Source: Candidatus Roizmanbacteria bacterium UBA1450 (GTDB lineage Bacteria > Patescibacteriota > Microgenomatia > UBA1406 > GWC2-37-13). Taken from it: a stretch of 64,000 nt of DNA. The DNA is taken from the NCBI GenBank assembly GCA_002329205.1, contig DCTC01000001.1, positions 160,296 through 224,295 of the forward strand, written 5' to 3'. A program made the translations under genes and the position numbers. How positions within the stretch are numbered: the first letter of the stretch is position 1; each line of letters starts with the position of its first letter. The notes below the pieces were generated by a model that searched no databases, was not told the origin of the DNA, and saw nothing but the letters and a program-made list of their open reading frames with translations. Of the stretch, positions 44,866 to 53,456 are shown piece by piece.

Positions 44866-46071
44866 ATGAGCGACATCACCCAAAAAGGTTATGATCTGGC
44901 AGTTGAGTACCTCCTTCAAAATCAAACAGAATACGGAATGGCAGCCGCCAAACCTACAGGAGACATGGAAAAAGGTACCTATGCATCTTTGTTCCCGCGG
45001 GATATCGGCGTTTCGACGCTCGGGATGCTAGCGTCTGATAATGACGATTTGATAGCTTTAGCCAAAAAATCCCTCGAGAATCTGCTCCCTGCCCAATCTG
45101 AACGAGGACAGTTTCCTCAGAATTTTGTACCTGATAAAAATGAAATCCATTGGTGGATGCCGGGAACCATTGATGGAACGCTCTGGTGGAGTATTGCTTT
45201 TCTTGAGTATGTGAAAAAAACAAATGATCAGGAGTTTTACACCAAATACAAAGAAAGACTGGAACGGGCTTTCAACTGGCTGATCTTTCAGGATACCAAC
45301 AACGATAAATTGCTGGAGCAGGGAGAATGTGCAGGCTGGGATGACGAGATGCCCCGGCAGGGAACTGTCTTGTATACGAACGCACTCTGGTACTGGCTGG
45401 TCAAGCTGCGTATCGAAGTCGAGAAACGAACGGATTACGAGCAGCTGAGAGAACGTATAAACGACGGAGTCAATTCCATGCTCTGGGTACACAAAATCGA
45501 TGACCGCGGCCGTGACTATATACCGGACAATCCGTACACCCGCTCTGTTGTGTACGCTGGAACTATGATCGAATGGGTGAACTCACAGGTGGTGTTTCTC
45601 CCATATTATCTCGGATATTCCTCCCATCGGTCTTTTGAGATGCGATGCGAAACATACGGCAACATTTTAGCTTGTCTTACCGGTCTTGCCGATGAAAAAA
45701 AAGCCGAACAAATTACCGATTTTATCCTTAGATCAGGCGTTCATCTACCGTACCCTGTCAAAGTTATGTACCCGCCGATCTATCCCGGTGAGCCTGACTG
45801 GAGAGCCTACATGGCAAAGGGCCGTCAGAACTATCCGTGGCAATATCACAATGCCGGTATCTGGCCGTATGTCGGAGGATTCTGGGTCACCTGGCTTGCG
45901 CAGTACAACAAACAAACGGCACAAGAACAACTTGAAAAGCTGGCAGAAGCCAATAAAATCAATGACTGGGAATTCAACGAATACCTGCACGGTCAGCTCG
46001 GAACGCCACTCGGCGTACCGCGCCAGTCCTGGAATATGGCTATGTACATCAAGGCGTATAAAAGTTTTTGA
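44866..46071 (+). CDS. Glycoside hydrolase, (alpha/alpha)6-barrel, copy 2
   Basis: 401 residues. It is a close paralogue of the protein at 38117: in the last 84 aligned residues about 63 are the same by eye count. It keeps all the blocks: FPRDIGVSTLGMLASDNDD, WWMPGTIDGTLWWSIAFLEY, LLEQGECAGWDDEMPRQG and PWQYHNAGIWPYVGG. The switch DAADWADE to ECAGWDDE near a possible catalytic acid, and GSVWP to AGIWP, could mean different substrate preferences. Same context as copy 1, behind a GT4. No signal peptide. Confidence 0.78.
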   Translation: MSDITQKGYDLAVEYLLQNQTEYGMAAAKPTGDMEKGTYASLFPRDIGVSTLGMLASDNDDLIALAKKSLENLLPAQSERGQFPQNFVPDKNEIHWWMPGTIDGTLWWSIAFLEYVKKTNDQEFYTKYKERLERAFNWLIFQDTNNDKLLEQGECAGWDDEMPRQGTVLYTNALWYWLVKLRIEVEKRTDYEQLRERINDGVNSMLWVHKIDDRGRDYIPDNPYTRSVVYAGTMIEWVNSQVVFLPYYLGYSSHRSFEMRCETYGNILACLTGLADEKKAEQITDFILRSGVHLPYPVKVMYPPIYPGEPDWRAYMAKGRQNYPWQYHNAGIWPYVGGFWVTWLAQYNKQTAQEQLEKLAEANKINDWEFNEYLHGQLGTPLGVPRQSWNMAMYIKAYKSF

Positions 46072-46092
46072 GATAAATAATAACTCATGAGG

Positions 46093-46190
46093 GTGAGCGA
46101 AATAATAAAAATTTTCGAGAGAGTTGTGTCTGAGCACAGTGACACGAATGCGAGTTAACTCTCACGTAAAATTTTTTGTTATGAGCAAAC
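46093..46190. repeat. About 100-bp imperfect palindromic element
   Basis: Nested inverted repeats fill the gap between the hydrolase and nagB. GTGTC (46126-46130) pairs with GACAC (46141-46145). GAGAGTT (46119-46125) pairs with AACTCTC (46157-46163). AAAATTTT occurs at 46108-46115 and again at 46168-46175. The outer flanks, GTGAGCGAAATAA and the reverse of TTGTTATGAGCAAAC, still match partly. It may be a dispersed palindromic repeat, an RNA hairpin between cistrons, or both. Confidence 0.6.
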
Positions 46191-46208
46191 CGAATAAAAA
46201 CCTGAAAT

Positions 46209-46952
46209 ATGAACATCAAGCACTTCACAAACCATGACGAATCATCAGCACACGTCGCACAATATATCTTTGACCGGATACAAACCAAAATAGGGGAGAG
46301 CGGTACATTCGTACTCGGTCTCGCAACCGGAGCCAGCCCGAAACTTATGTATCAGAACCTCGTCCGGCTTCTCGGAGAATCCGAACTAGATTTGTCAGGA
46401 CTTCATACATTCAACCTGGACGAATATTATCCCATCAGACAATCCCATCCGAACAGTTATTTCCAGGAAATGTACCGATCATTCTGGAAACCGCTGAATG
46501 AGCTCAATCCGACATTCGAAATCCCGAATGGGCATATCCTGAACGGTGAGAACCCGAAACCGGAATTTGAATGCAGAATATATGAAAAAATGATAGAAAA
46601 AGCAGGAGGTATCGATTTCCAGGTTCTGGGACTGGGCGTAAACGGCCATATTGGATTCAATGAACCGGGTTCGTCAGGTACAAGCCGCACCCGTATGATT
46701 GACCTGACTCCGGAGACCCGTGAAGCAAATAAGATATATTTTGGGAATGACCTTGAAAAGGTACCAACCAATGGGCTCACGATGGGTATCGGAACAATTC
46801 TGGAATCAAAAGAAATTGTAATGATCGTAACCGGGGAAAAGAAACGTGATCTTTTTCAAAAGCTGGAACAACGAGATACTCCGACAGAAGAAATCCCGGC
46901 TAGCTTTTTGCTGAATCATCCCAATACCACATTCTACAGTGATCTAGAATAA
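46209..46952 (+). CDS. nagB: Glucosamine-6-phosphate deaminase
   Basis: 247 residues. LATGASPKLMYQNLV binds the sugar phosphate. FNLDEYYPI carries the Asp of the active site. GLGVNGHIGFNEPGS is the full signature, with the ring-opening His. LTMGIGTILESKEIVMIVTG follows. It turns glucosamine-6-phosphate into fructose-6-phosphate and ammonia (or the reverse when ammonia is high). It links amino sugars, perhaps from peptidoglycan turnover or environmental glycans, to the hexose pool of this island. Confidence 0.93.
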   Translation: MNIKHFTNHDESSAHVAQYIFDRIQTKIGESGTFVLGLATGASPKLMYQNLVRLLGESELDLSGLHTFNLDEYYPIRQSHPNSYFQEMYRSFWKPLNELNPTFEIPNGHILNGENPKPEFECRIYEKMIEKAGGIDFQVLGLGVNGHIGFNEPGSSGTSRTRMIDLTPETREANKIYFGNDLEKVPTNGLTMGIGTILESKEIVMIVTGEKKRDLFQKLEQRDTPTEEIPASFLLNHPNTTFYSDLE

Positions 46953-46970
46953 TCGAGGCTGTTCTCGTGA

Positions 46971-46976
46971 TACAAT
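46971..46976 (+). promoter_or_regulatory. -10 box (TACAAT), leaderless spacing
   Basis: TACAAT ends 6 nt before ATG 46983 of the third flippase. It is preceded by TGA, giving an extended -10 (TGATACAAT). Confidence 0.45.
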
Positions 46977-46982
46977 AAATAA

Positions 46983-48296
46983 ATGATAAAAAAGGCCCAA
47001 GACTTTCTACATGATCCGACGAGTATTCATGTACTCATAAATACCTTGGGCAATTATCTCAACGTTGCGTTTACGGCATTCTTCGCACTTATTTTAGTAC
47101 GTATTCTGTCCCCGTCGCAGTACGGCGTACTGAGTGTCCTTCTGGGAATCGCATATGTTTTAGCCAATGTCCTTGAGTTCGGGACAACTGCTACAATTTA
47201 TTCGACAGTCCCTGCGCTGTATGGGAAAAATAACAAACAAATGTATAGCTTCATAAAAAGCACCTTCTTCTTCCAATCCATTTTTGCCGTGACAGTAATA
47301 ACGATTCTTTTTCTCACGTTTCCGTGGCTTGACAGGGTATTTTTCAAAACGGGTGCTCCGTTGTGGGAGTTGTATTTGACAGCCATTTCGGTGCTTCTTT
47401 TCATCTGGCAAAATTTCCTGACCAATATCCTGTTTGCTGCAAAACGATTTTTGCGCGCAAATTTGTATATAAACGCTGCAAATGTTGTTAAAACTGTATT
47501 TGTTCTGGCGGCTGCGTATTTCGGAAGTATCAATGTCGGGATCGTTATTTTTGCTTTTGGAGTACTCGGGCCGGCTACATTCTTCTTGCTTATGCTGTGG
47601 CGGAATATGCCACTTATGACGGATATGAAACAGGCTTCTATCCGCAAAGAAGAGGTGAAATTCAGCTATACGATGACCTATTTTGTCGCATCACAGTTCT
47701 ATAATCTGGGCCTACGCATGGATTTGTTCCTCCTTTCTTTCTTCGGACTGCGGGAACAGGTCGGATACTACGGTCTGGCACAAAAAATCATTCTCACCAT
47801 TATTGCCTCCATAATCAGTATTTCACAAGTTCTTTCACCCCGTTTCGCAACAATTTCAAACAAGACCGAAGCACGGAAACAAATAAAAACCGGGCTCATC
47901 TACATGATGATCCCGACTGCGATATTCATTGCGTTATACTTTACACCGGAGGTTATTTTCCGATGGGTATTTACCGATCAATTTAAAGAAACGGCTGCAA
48001 TCACGCATATTCTGGCAATTCCGTTTATTCTGAATGCACTCGGAACGATCCCGAACCTCTTTTTATTGTACACAGTCAAAAAACCGGGATATATTCTGCT
48101 TTCCAATGTAATATTTTTCCTGATTATAACGATCGGGTCCTATCTACTTATTCCTCAAAAAGGGATGTATGGACCGCCATATGCGATATTTACGGCATTT
48201 ATTGCAGCAGTCGGTATCCAGGCTGCCGTGGTGTGGAAGGAAATTTATTCTTCGGGGAAAAATGAAGGATCAAGCAAACTCGGAATAGCTGACTGA
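46983..48296 (+). CDS. Polysaccharide flippase (Wzx-like, MOP superfamily)
   Basis: 437 residues, about 12-14 transmembrane helices. ALILVRILSPSQYGVLSVLLGIAYVLANVLEFG is the typical N-terminal block of Wzx-type proteins. It is the third flippase in the window and belongs to the same broad group as the one at 5284. No glycosyltransferase lies immediately next to it on the same strand, so its cargo is not evident; it may serve the glycans of the GT-C gene at 48910. Its 3' end overlaps the convergent hypothetical gene by 52 bp. Confidence 0.85.
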   Translation: MIKKAQDFLHDPTSIHVLINTLGNYLNVAFTAFFALILVRILSPSQYGVLSVLLGIAYVLANVLEFGTTATIYSTVPALYGKNNKQMYSFIKSTFFFQSIFAVTVITILFLTFPWLDRVFFKTGAPLWELYLTAISVLLFIWQNFLTNILFAAKRFLRANLYINAANVVKTVFVLAAAYFGSINVGIVIFAFGVLGPATFFLLMLWRNMPLMTDMKQASIRKEEVKFSYTMTYFVASQFYNLGLRMDLFLLSFFGLREQVGYYGLAQKIILTIIASIISISQVLSPRFATISNKTEARKQIKTGLIYMMIPTAIFIALYFTPEVIFRWVFTDQFKETAAITHILAIPFILNALGTIPNLFLLYTVKKPGYILLSNVIFFLIITIGSYLLIPQKGMYGPPYAIFTAFIAAVGIQAAVVWKEIYSSGKNEGSSKLGIAD

Positions 48297-48880
48297 TCTC
48301 GTACACCCACACACATACGCAGAAATTCGATCCGTGACTGAAGCGTCGCAGAAAGCTGAACAAATCCATCCAGAAATTTTTTGGTATCGGACTCAATATT
48401 GGGATGCGGATGACTTGAAAGAATATGCGGCCGCTGTCCTTGTATCTGCGGAGGAAGCATCTCAAAAAGAAGCCAGTCATGAGGCCGGCACATAGCATCT
48501 TCCTGATATTGATACTTTTCTGCATACCAGCAGGCAATTCTTTTGACACCACCGTCCCATGGCTTAGCCACATCGATTCCGGAAATATACTGCAATCTGT
48601 CTCGCTCTGCCGGTTTAACCACCTGCAGCCGTGAGAAAAAAGGATCGATATAATAAAACGCCCTCGTTCCTCGCGAGAGGCCGTTGGGTATTTCCAGTTT
48701 TACGGGTGATTCGAAGTACGGTGAAGAATTCTGTTTGAAACGTACATGCGGTATTTGCTGTGCCGCAACTTCATCAAGAATATCAAATTGAGAACCAACC
48801 TGTCCGGCAAAAACAGAATATTGATCAACAAGCTCCGGGACAGCTCGGCTTTCTATAGAATAGGCGCTGAATGTGGACAT
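48245..48880 (-). CDS. Uncharacterised soluble protein
   Basis: 211 residues, no signal peptide or membrane helix. FYYIDPFFSRLQVVKPAERDRLQYISG and RIACWYAEKYQYQ are the most regular parts; several HP and DP pairs occur. No family is recognised. The start is supported by a TATAAT only 5 nt upstream (48886-48891). Expression would be separate from neighbours. The long convergent overlap with the flippase coding region suggests that the true C-terminus could be short of the full frame, but no earlier stop exists. Confidence 0.58.
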   Translation of the reverse strand: MSTFSAYSIESRAVPELVDQYSVFAGQVGSQFDILDEVAAQQIPHVRFKQNSSPYFESPVKLEIPNGLSRGTRAFYYIDPFFSRLQVVKPAERDRLQYISGIDVAKPWDGGVKRIACWYAEKYQYQEDAMCRPHDWLLFEMLPPQIQGQRPHILSSHPHPNIESDTKKFLDGFVQLSATLQSRIEFLRMCVGVRDQSAIPSLLDPSFFPEE

Positions 48881-48885
48881 ACGAA

Positions 48886-48891
48886 ATTATA
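48886..48891 (-). promoter_or_regulatory. -10 box (TATAAT), leaderless spacing
   Basis: On the minus strand TATAAT ends 5 nt before ATG 48880. Confidence 0.45.
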
Positions 48892-48909
48892 TCCCATAAT
48901 ATACAGAAG

Positions 48910-50337
48910 TCAATTCTTTTCCCAAACTTCATAGGTTAAATCGCGGACAGAGTATTGAGCTTTCCTGACATAATCCTGATTGCTGAGATACCGGACATAA
49001 GGTATTCCGTGAATATCAGCCGTATAGGGGACGACAACAATGCGCTCATGCGTCGCATCCTCTTGGATTTCTGACGAAAGCGGAAATAGGGGAACACTAG
49101 GGATATAGTATTTCATTGGATCTGCCGAAGAGGGGACCATATAAACCGGATACCCGAGTCGGCTGACATTCTCTGACAGGGTTTTCCAATCCTCTCGATG
49201 AAATGAAGGATTGAGGAGGTATACCAAAGACCACACGGTAAATCCGAAGAGGAGAACAACAGGAATAAATGATATCTTTTGTTCTTCGAGTCGCGGTCGT
49301 ACAAGATAAAAACCGTATCCCACAAGCACACTCCAGAATCCGATCACATACTGAAACCGAAAATATTGAAGCAAGGGAGAGATGAAGGAAAATATGACTC
49401 CCATCAGAAGCGGTGTACCTATAAAATACAAAAGCATCCATTTGATACCATCCGGATCTTTTTCTTTTTTAAATTTCCCGAATGCAAGCATGGTCATGAG
49501 TCCGGTAATCAGCATCCAGCTTCCGGCTAATGCAAAATAAAGTATTTTCGGCTCAAAACTGATTCTTCCCGAGGTGAATTTGATAGGGATGAGAAACAGA
49601 TTTTTAAACGTCACAGTACCCAACACCAAAGACCAGTTTTTGACAGATTCAAGAGCAGCAATCGAACCTGTATACTGCGTATAAAGCAGCGGAAATACGA
49701 GCGTGCATACAGCAAAAAACATTGCAATTGAGGACAGGAACAAATGGTATTTTTTCGTATACAAGAGATAAAGCAGCACGGCAGCTATATAGAAAATACT
49801 CGCATAGAATGTCAGAAAAAGAAGACCAAATGACAGATGATACCAAAGTGATTTATGCAGTATGCGTTTGTTCCGGATAAATACCACGAGATAGTAAAAA
49901 TGAAAAGCAACCAAAAAATTCACCGCCGCATACATCCGCGCTTCCTGAGAGTAATAAACCAGGAGAGGATTGAACAAAAAGAAACCCGCAGACCACCACG
50001 CAGCCTGTGATCCGGCAACCGTTGCAGGAAATAACAGCTTTGCTGCTTTGTACACATACCATCCAGCCGCGACTGTCAGGATGACACTCGGTATCCGAAG
50101 TGAAATCTCAGAATATCCGAATATATTCGTCCAGAGATCCATAAAAAGATAATAGACGGGCGGGTGAAAGTCAGCAGGGGAGAACTGGGTGACGATCTGC
50201 CAGAATGAATATGTTTTTACCGTGACTGCCGTGGTTGCCTCGTCAAGCCAGAGCGATTGGTCGAGATGTATGAGGCGGATGAGGAACGCGACGACAAGAA
50301 GAATGTATATATTGTATTTTTTGAAAAACCGCGACAT
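48910..50337 (-). CDS. GT39/ArnT-like membrane glycosyltransferase
   Basis: 475 residues, about 11 transmembrane helices. DQSLWLDEATTAV gives the catalytic acidic pair in the first loop; FSPADFHPPVYYLFMDLW and SEISLRIPSVILTVAAG are the conserved blocks of PMT_2/GT39-like enzymes. The last about 100 residues are extracytoplasmic. It would use a polyprenyl-phosphate sugar outside the membrane. TACAAT lies 9 nt upstream of ATG 50337. It is the most typical family member among the GT-C proteins of the window. Confidence 0.85.
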   Translation of the reverse strand: MSRFFKKYNIYILLVVAFLIRLIHLDQSLWLDEATTAVTVKTYSFWQIVTQFSPADFHPPVYYLFMDLWTNIFGYSEISLRIPSVILTVAAGWYVYKAAKLLFPATVAGSQAAWWSAGFFLFNPLLVYYSQEARMYAAVNFLVAFHFYYLVVFIRNKRILHKSLWYHLSFGLLFLTFYASIFYIAAVLLYLLYTKKYHLFLSSIAMFFAVCTLVFPLLYTQYTGSIAALESVKNWSLVLGTVTFKNLFLIPIKFTSGRISFEPKILYFALAGSWMLITGLMTMLAFGKFKKEKDPDGIKWMLLYFIGTPLLMGVIFSFISPLLQYFRFQYVIGFWSVLVGYGFYLVRPRLEEQKISFIPVVLLFGFTVWSLVYLLNPSFHREDWKTLSENVSRLGYPVYMVPSSADPMKYYIPSVPLFPLSSEIQEDATHERIVVVPYTADIHGIPYVRYLSNQDYVRKAQYSVRDLTYEVWEKN

Positions 50338-50401
50338 CTTATATTCATTGTAGCAGATTTACTCCTCATGGCAGAATATCCTATCCAGAATACTATCAAA
50401 A

Positions 50402-50773
50402 TTATTTATGTTCCTTTTTACTTAATTTCTCCTGTACGTGAATAATTTTCTGGATTATTGATGTTGGTACACTTTGATCATATCTAATTTGGAACGTTTT
50501 ACTACCGGTTTTATATCCTTTTTCTTCAAGTTCTGCACGTATCTCGCTTTGCAGTTGACCTTCCCAGATTTCAAAGCCAATGTGTTGTTTGTAAACATCA
50601 AAACCGACAATCCATCGTTGTTGCTTGTAATATGGCTTGCCATAACCGATTTTTTCTTCAGCATTTGGCAATACCGATTTCACTACCGCTCGAATTTCAT
50701 GCAAATGAGAGTGAGCTTCTTTTGGAGCTGCCGAAATAAATTCATCAACGTTTGTAACAGAATAATTTGTCAT
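50402..50773 (-). CDS. DUF1801/YdhG-like small protein
   Basis: 123 residues. The order VDEFISAAPKEAHSHLHEIRAVVKSVLPNAEEKIGYGKPYY, then a GFDVYKQHIGFEIW strand pair, and TFQIRYDQSVP near the end, is that of the DUF1801 (YdhG) family. Members are small cytosolic proteins sometimes called iron-chaperone-like, after the frataxin-like fold; a biochemical role is not established. TATAAC lies 8 nt before ATG 50773. It is followed downstream on the same strand by a GT-C gene and preceded by a tRNA gene. Confidence 0.82.
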   Translation of the reverse strand: MTNYSVTNVDEFISAAPKEAHSHLHEIRAVVKSVLPNAEEKIGYGKPYYKQQRWIVGFDVYKQHIGFEIWEGQLQSEIRAELEEKGYKTGSKTFQIRYDQSVPTSIIQKIIHVQEKLSKKEHK

Positions 50774-50825
50774 CGGTACGTGTTATAAATGCAGAATTGA
50801 AAATAAACTGTACGTGTTTGAGGTT

Positions 50826-50901
50826 TGGAGCGGAGTACGGGACTCGAACCCGTGACCTTCTCTTTGGAAAAGAGACATTCTACCAACTGAACTAACTCCG
50901 C
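50826..50901 (-). tRNA. tRNA-Gly (anticodon UCC)
   Basis: The cloverleaf folds fully: acceptor GCGGAGT with ACTCCGC, D arm GTTC/GAAT, anticodon stem TCTCT/AGAGA with loop TTTCCAA (anticodon TCC), and T arm ACGGG/CCCGT with TTCGAGT. The 3' CCA is encoded (50828-50826). It lies 12 bp after the M20 peptidase stop codon on the same strand, so it may share that transcript. Confidence 0.95.
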
Positions 50902-50913
50902 AGGTCGTGATTA

Positions 50914-52059
50914 TTATACCAAATGTTTTTGGCGCAATAAAGCATTTTGGGAGGCAAAATACGTCACGATATCACAATACGCCTCATACGTCTTCTCAAG
51001 AGACCTGACACTGACCCATTCAGACGCCGTGTGATCACCGCCTCCTATCGGCCCAAGACTGATCACCGGGATCTGAAGTTCATGCGCGAACCGGTTTTCA
51101 TCCGCGACCGATGCTGCATATCCCGGTCGGGTGATATATCGGGGAAAAATATCCTGCTCTAAAGCGTGGATATATCGGTCACTCCTATCTACCTGATACG
51201 CTTCCATAAAAGGCGTAGCCCGATCCTGAAGTCGTACATTTGCCTCGATTTCGGCATGCTCCAGGATATCCCGGCAGATCGAGAGCACCTCATCACTTGT
51301 CACACCCGGGACAGTGAGCACATTGGCTTTGATATGAGCATACGCGGGGATACTGAAGGAGTCTGTGGTGGAGGATAGGTGATAGGGGATTATCTCGACT
51401 GATCCAAGCTCCCTGTGACGGGTAAAACGTACTATTTCCAGCGTCTGGACGGCTATTGCAGCCTGCGCAATGGCATTTACCGCGACATCGGACCTTGCGG
51501 CATGCGCAGTCCTTCCGACAATATCAATCTCCATCACAAAACGTCCTTTCCGGCCGTAGTTTACGGCAAAATCCTGCTTCTCATTGTAGATCTGTCCGCT
51601 TTCGGCGGAAATAACAAATCCCACATCTTGGAAAAAATCGGATTGTACCAATACATGTGACCCGAGAGAGATATTCTCCTCATCGACCCCAAACGCGAGC
51701 TTCATGGGTAGATGATGCGCATGTGCATACCGTGCGGCACGGAGAACCGCAGCGATCCCTCCCTTCATATCCGCTACTCCCAGACCGCGTAGGATATCTC
51801 CGTCACGGCGGACAGTAAAAGGATCCTGTGACCAGTACGGATCAGGCGGGACGGTATCCATATGGCCGTATAGACACATATACTCATCTGCCGTGCCGAT
51901 TGTTGCGACGATATTGTCGCGTCCATCGCCTGCAGGTATCTTTCTCACCTCAGCGATAGGTCGAAGATATTCATAGATAAAATTGCCAATCTGCTGCTCT
52001 TTGGGAAACACTGAAGGTATTGCAACCAGTTTCTCAAGAAGCGGTATGACCTCGTTCAT
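50914..52059 (-). CDS. M20-family metallopeptidase/deacylase (ArgE/DapE/CPG2 type)
   Basis: 381 residues. YGHMDTVPP supplies the first zinc His and the catalytic-region Asp; GLGVADMKGGIAAVL supplies the bridging Asp; FGVDEENISLGS the Glu-Glu pair. A dimerisation domain is inserted after AESGQ. GPIGGGDHTASEWV carries the last His. The enzyme cleaves an amide bond of an N-acyl or peptide substrate. Its start overlaps the stop of the GCS2-type ligase (52056-52059). The pair may act on the same gamma-glutamyl-type compound, one making and one cleaving it; that is inferred. Confidence 0.9.
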   Translation of the reverse strand: MNEVIPLLEKLVAIPSVFPKEQQIGNFIYEYLRPIAEVRKIPAGDGRDNIVATIGTADEYMCLYGHMDTVPPDPYWSQDPFTVRRDGDILRGLGVADMKGGIAAVLRAARYAHAHHLPMKLAFGVDEENISLGSHVLVQSDFFQDVGFVISAESGQIYNEKQDFAVNYGRKGRFVMEIDIVGRTAHAARSDVAVNAIAQAAIAVQTLEIVRFTRHRELGSVEIIPYHLSSTTDSFSIPAYAHIKANVLTVPGVTSDEVLSICRDILEHAEIEANVRLQDRATPFMEAYQVDRSDRYIHALEQDIFPRYITRPGYAASVADENRFAHELQIPVISLGPIGGGDHTASEWVSVRSLEKTYEAYCDIVTYFASQNALLRQKHLV

Positions 52060-53354
52060 AGTCTTTCCTCTCTAACTGATGACGCAAATTCGTCTGAAAG
52101 CCAGTGCTCAAGATCTCCGGACTGCATGTTCTCCCGTTCGACAGCATCCTGCACTCGTTGAGCGTCATTGCCTTCTACAAGCAATGAATTGATCTCTTCA
52201 ATCATCCCATCGGACTCAAGCCCTCTAGAACGCAATCCTTCAACTGCAAGTGGTGTCAAAACCTCCACATAATCACCCGCGCACACACCCCGCCTGCCGA
52301 TCGGTGTTGCCAGTCCGTGTGTCGCGACATGTTGAAGCAATTGCAAAAGCCCTTGAGGGTGCGTGTCATCCACAGCGAGTGTCGATACAACTGCCTCAGG
52401 TTCTTCAAAACCGCAACGTGCCGCATAATATGAAAGTCCGAGCACAAACGAATTCATCGCCTGCATACGCTGGAGTCTCGTGGGAAGATCCATGACCCTC
52501 ATTTCTATAGAAAACGCCGAACTGTCATTGGCATGATCCGGACGTGGACGTACCATCCAGTAAATCTGATGAGGCTCCAGTGCATCAAACGGTGCATGAC
52601 TGTTTCCGTTCTCACGCGCACGATACAACTCATGAGTATTGACATCCATCTCTCCCGTACGCAAACGTTCGTTTACCTCATCCGATACCGTTTGCAGCAT
52701 CTCAAAATACTGGTCAATCGACTCAAGAGCGGGAGTTTCAAGAATTTGTGAAGGGAAAAAAGATGTAGCTCTCTCGTACTGGTGCATCCGTCTGCTTTGC
52801 TGACCTGTCGGGACGAGACCGTCCTGATACCGATAGGGAGATGAAGCTGACATAGCCAAAACAACCGGAGTCAATCCTCGAAGCATATTGTAAAGGCGAA
52901 TGCCGAATTGTTCACCATTTCCCTCACGACTGACACCGATCACAATCTGCTGACTTGTCACATCCAGTAGATTGCGAGCCAATGTCTCAGATAGACTCGT
53001 CGTCCGATACCTTGACGGTTCATGCTGTGAGGTATCACGAAGGAGCGATGATCCGGCATACATTCTGCCACCCAAACGTTGTACGTTTTGAAGCAGTGCA
53101 TGGGAATATACACCGAGCTGACTATTGAGCGCATCTGCATCACCCGCCATGCTTACCAGAAGTTCTACTATATCCCGCTGATTTACTTCAGGATCAAGTT
53201 CCAGATCCGTACTTGCGGATATAACATCCTGCGCATTCGCCCCAATCAGGCTGAATTCGACTTCATTGCTCACCATAGAGATATCTCCCGGGTAACAGGG
53301 AGCATGTGCCGGACATTGGCCGTGTTGTAATATTTCTGTTTCTATTCTTCCCAT
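52056..53354 (-). CDS. GCS2-like carboxylate-amine ligase
   Basis: 432 residues from ATG 53354. The frame is open to 53678, but that part runs antisense to the gene at 53457 and upstream of a TACAAT at 53381-53386. NEVEFSLIGANAQDV matches the EVEF(E)L opening of glutamate-cysteine ligase family 2. SASSPYRYQDG matches the NSPxxxG block. IYWMVRPRPD followed by FSIEMRVMDLPTRL matches the RPxxxxGTxExRxxD block with metal-binding acids. The family joins Glu, or another acid, to an amine with ATP. It is not proof of glutathione synthesis; no GshB is seen here. Confidence 0.75.
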   Translation of the reverse strand: MGRIETEILQHGQCPAHAPCYPGDISMVSNEVEFSLIGANAQDVISASTDLELDPEVNQRDIVELLVSMAGDADALNSQLGVYSHALLQNVQRLGGRMYAGSSLLRDTSQHEPSRYRTTSLSETLARNLLDVTSQQIVIGVSREGNGEQFGIRLYNMLRGLTPVVLAMSASSPYRYQDGLVPTGQQSRRMHQYERATSFFPSQILETPALESIDQYFEMLQTVSDEVNERLRTGEMDVNTHELYRARENGNSHAPFDALEPHQIYWMVRPRPDHANDSSAFSIEMRVMDLPTRLQRMQAMNSFVLGLSYYAARCGFEEPEAVVSTLAVDDTHPQGLLQLLQHVATHGLATPIGRRGVCAGDYVEVLTPLAVEGLRSRGLESDGMIEEINSLLVEGNDAQRVQDAVERENMQSGDLEHWLSDEFASSVREERL

Positions 53355-53456
53355 ATAACTACCAACTTGGAAAGATTTTATTGTAGCTTCTTTACTTGAA
53401 TAATCAATTTTTTCAATAAAATGTACAATATTTATAATATTTGTTAAAATATCAAC

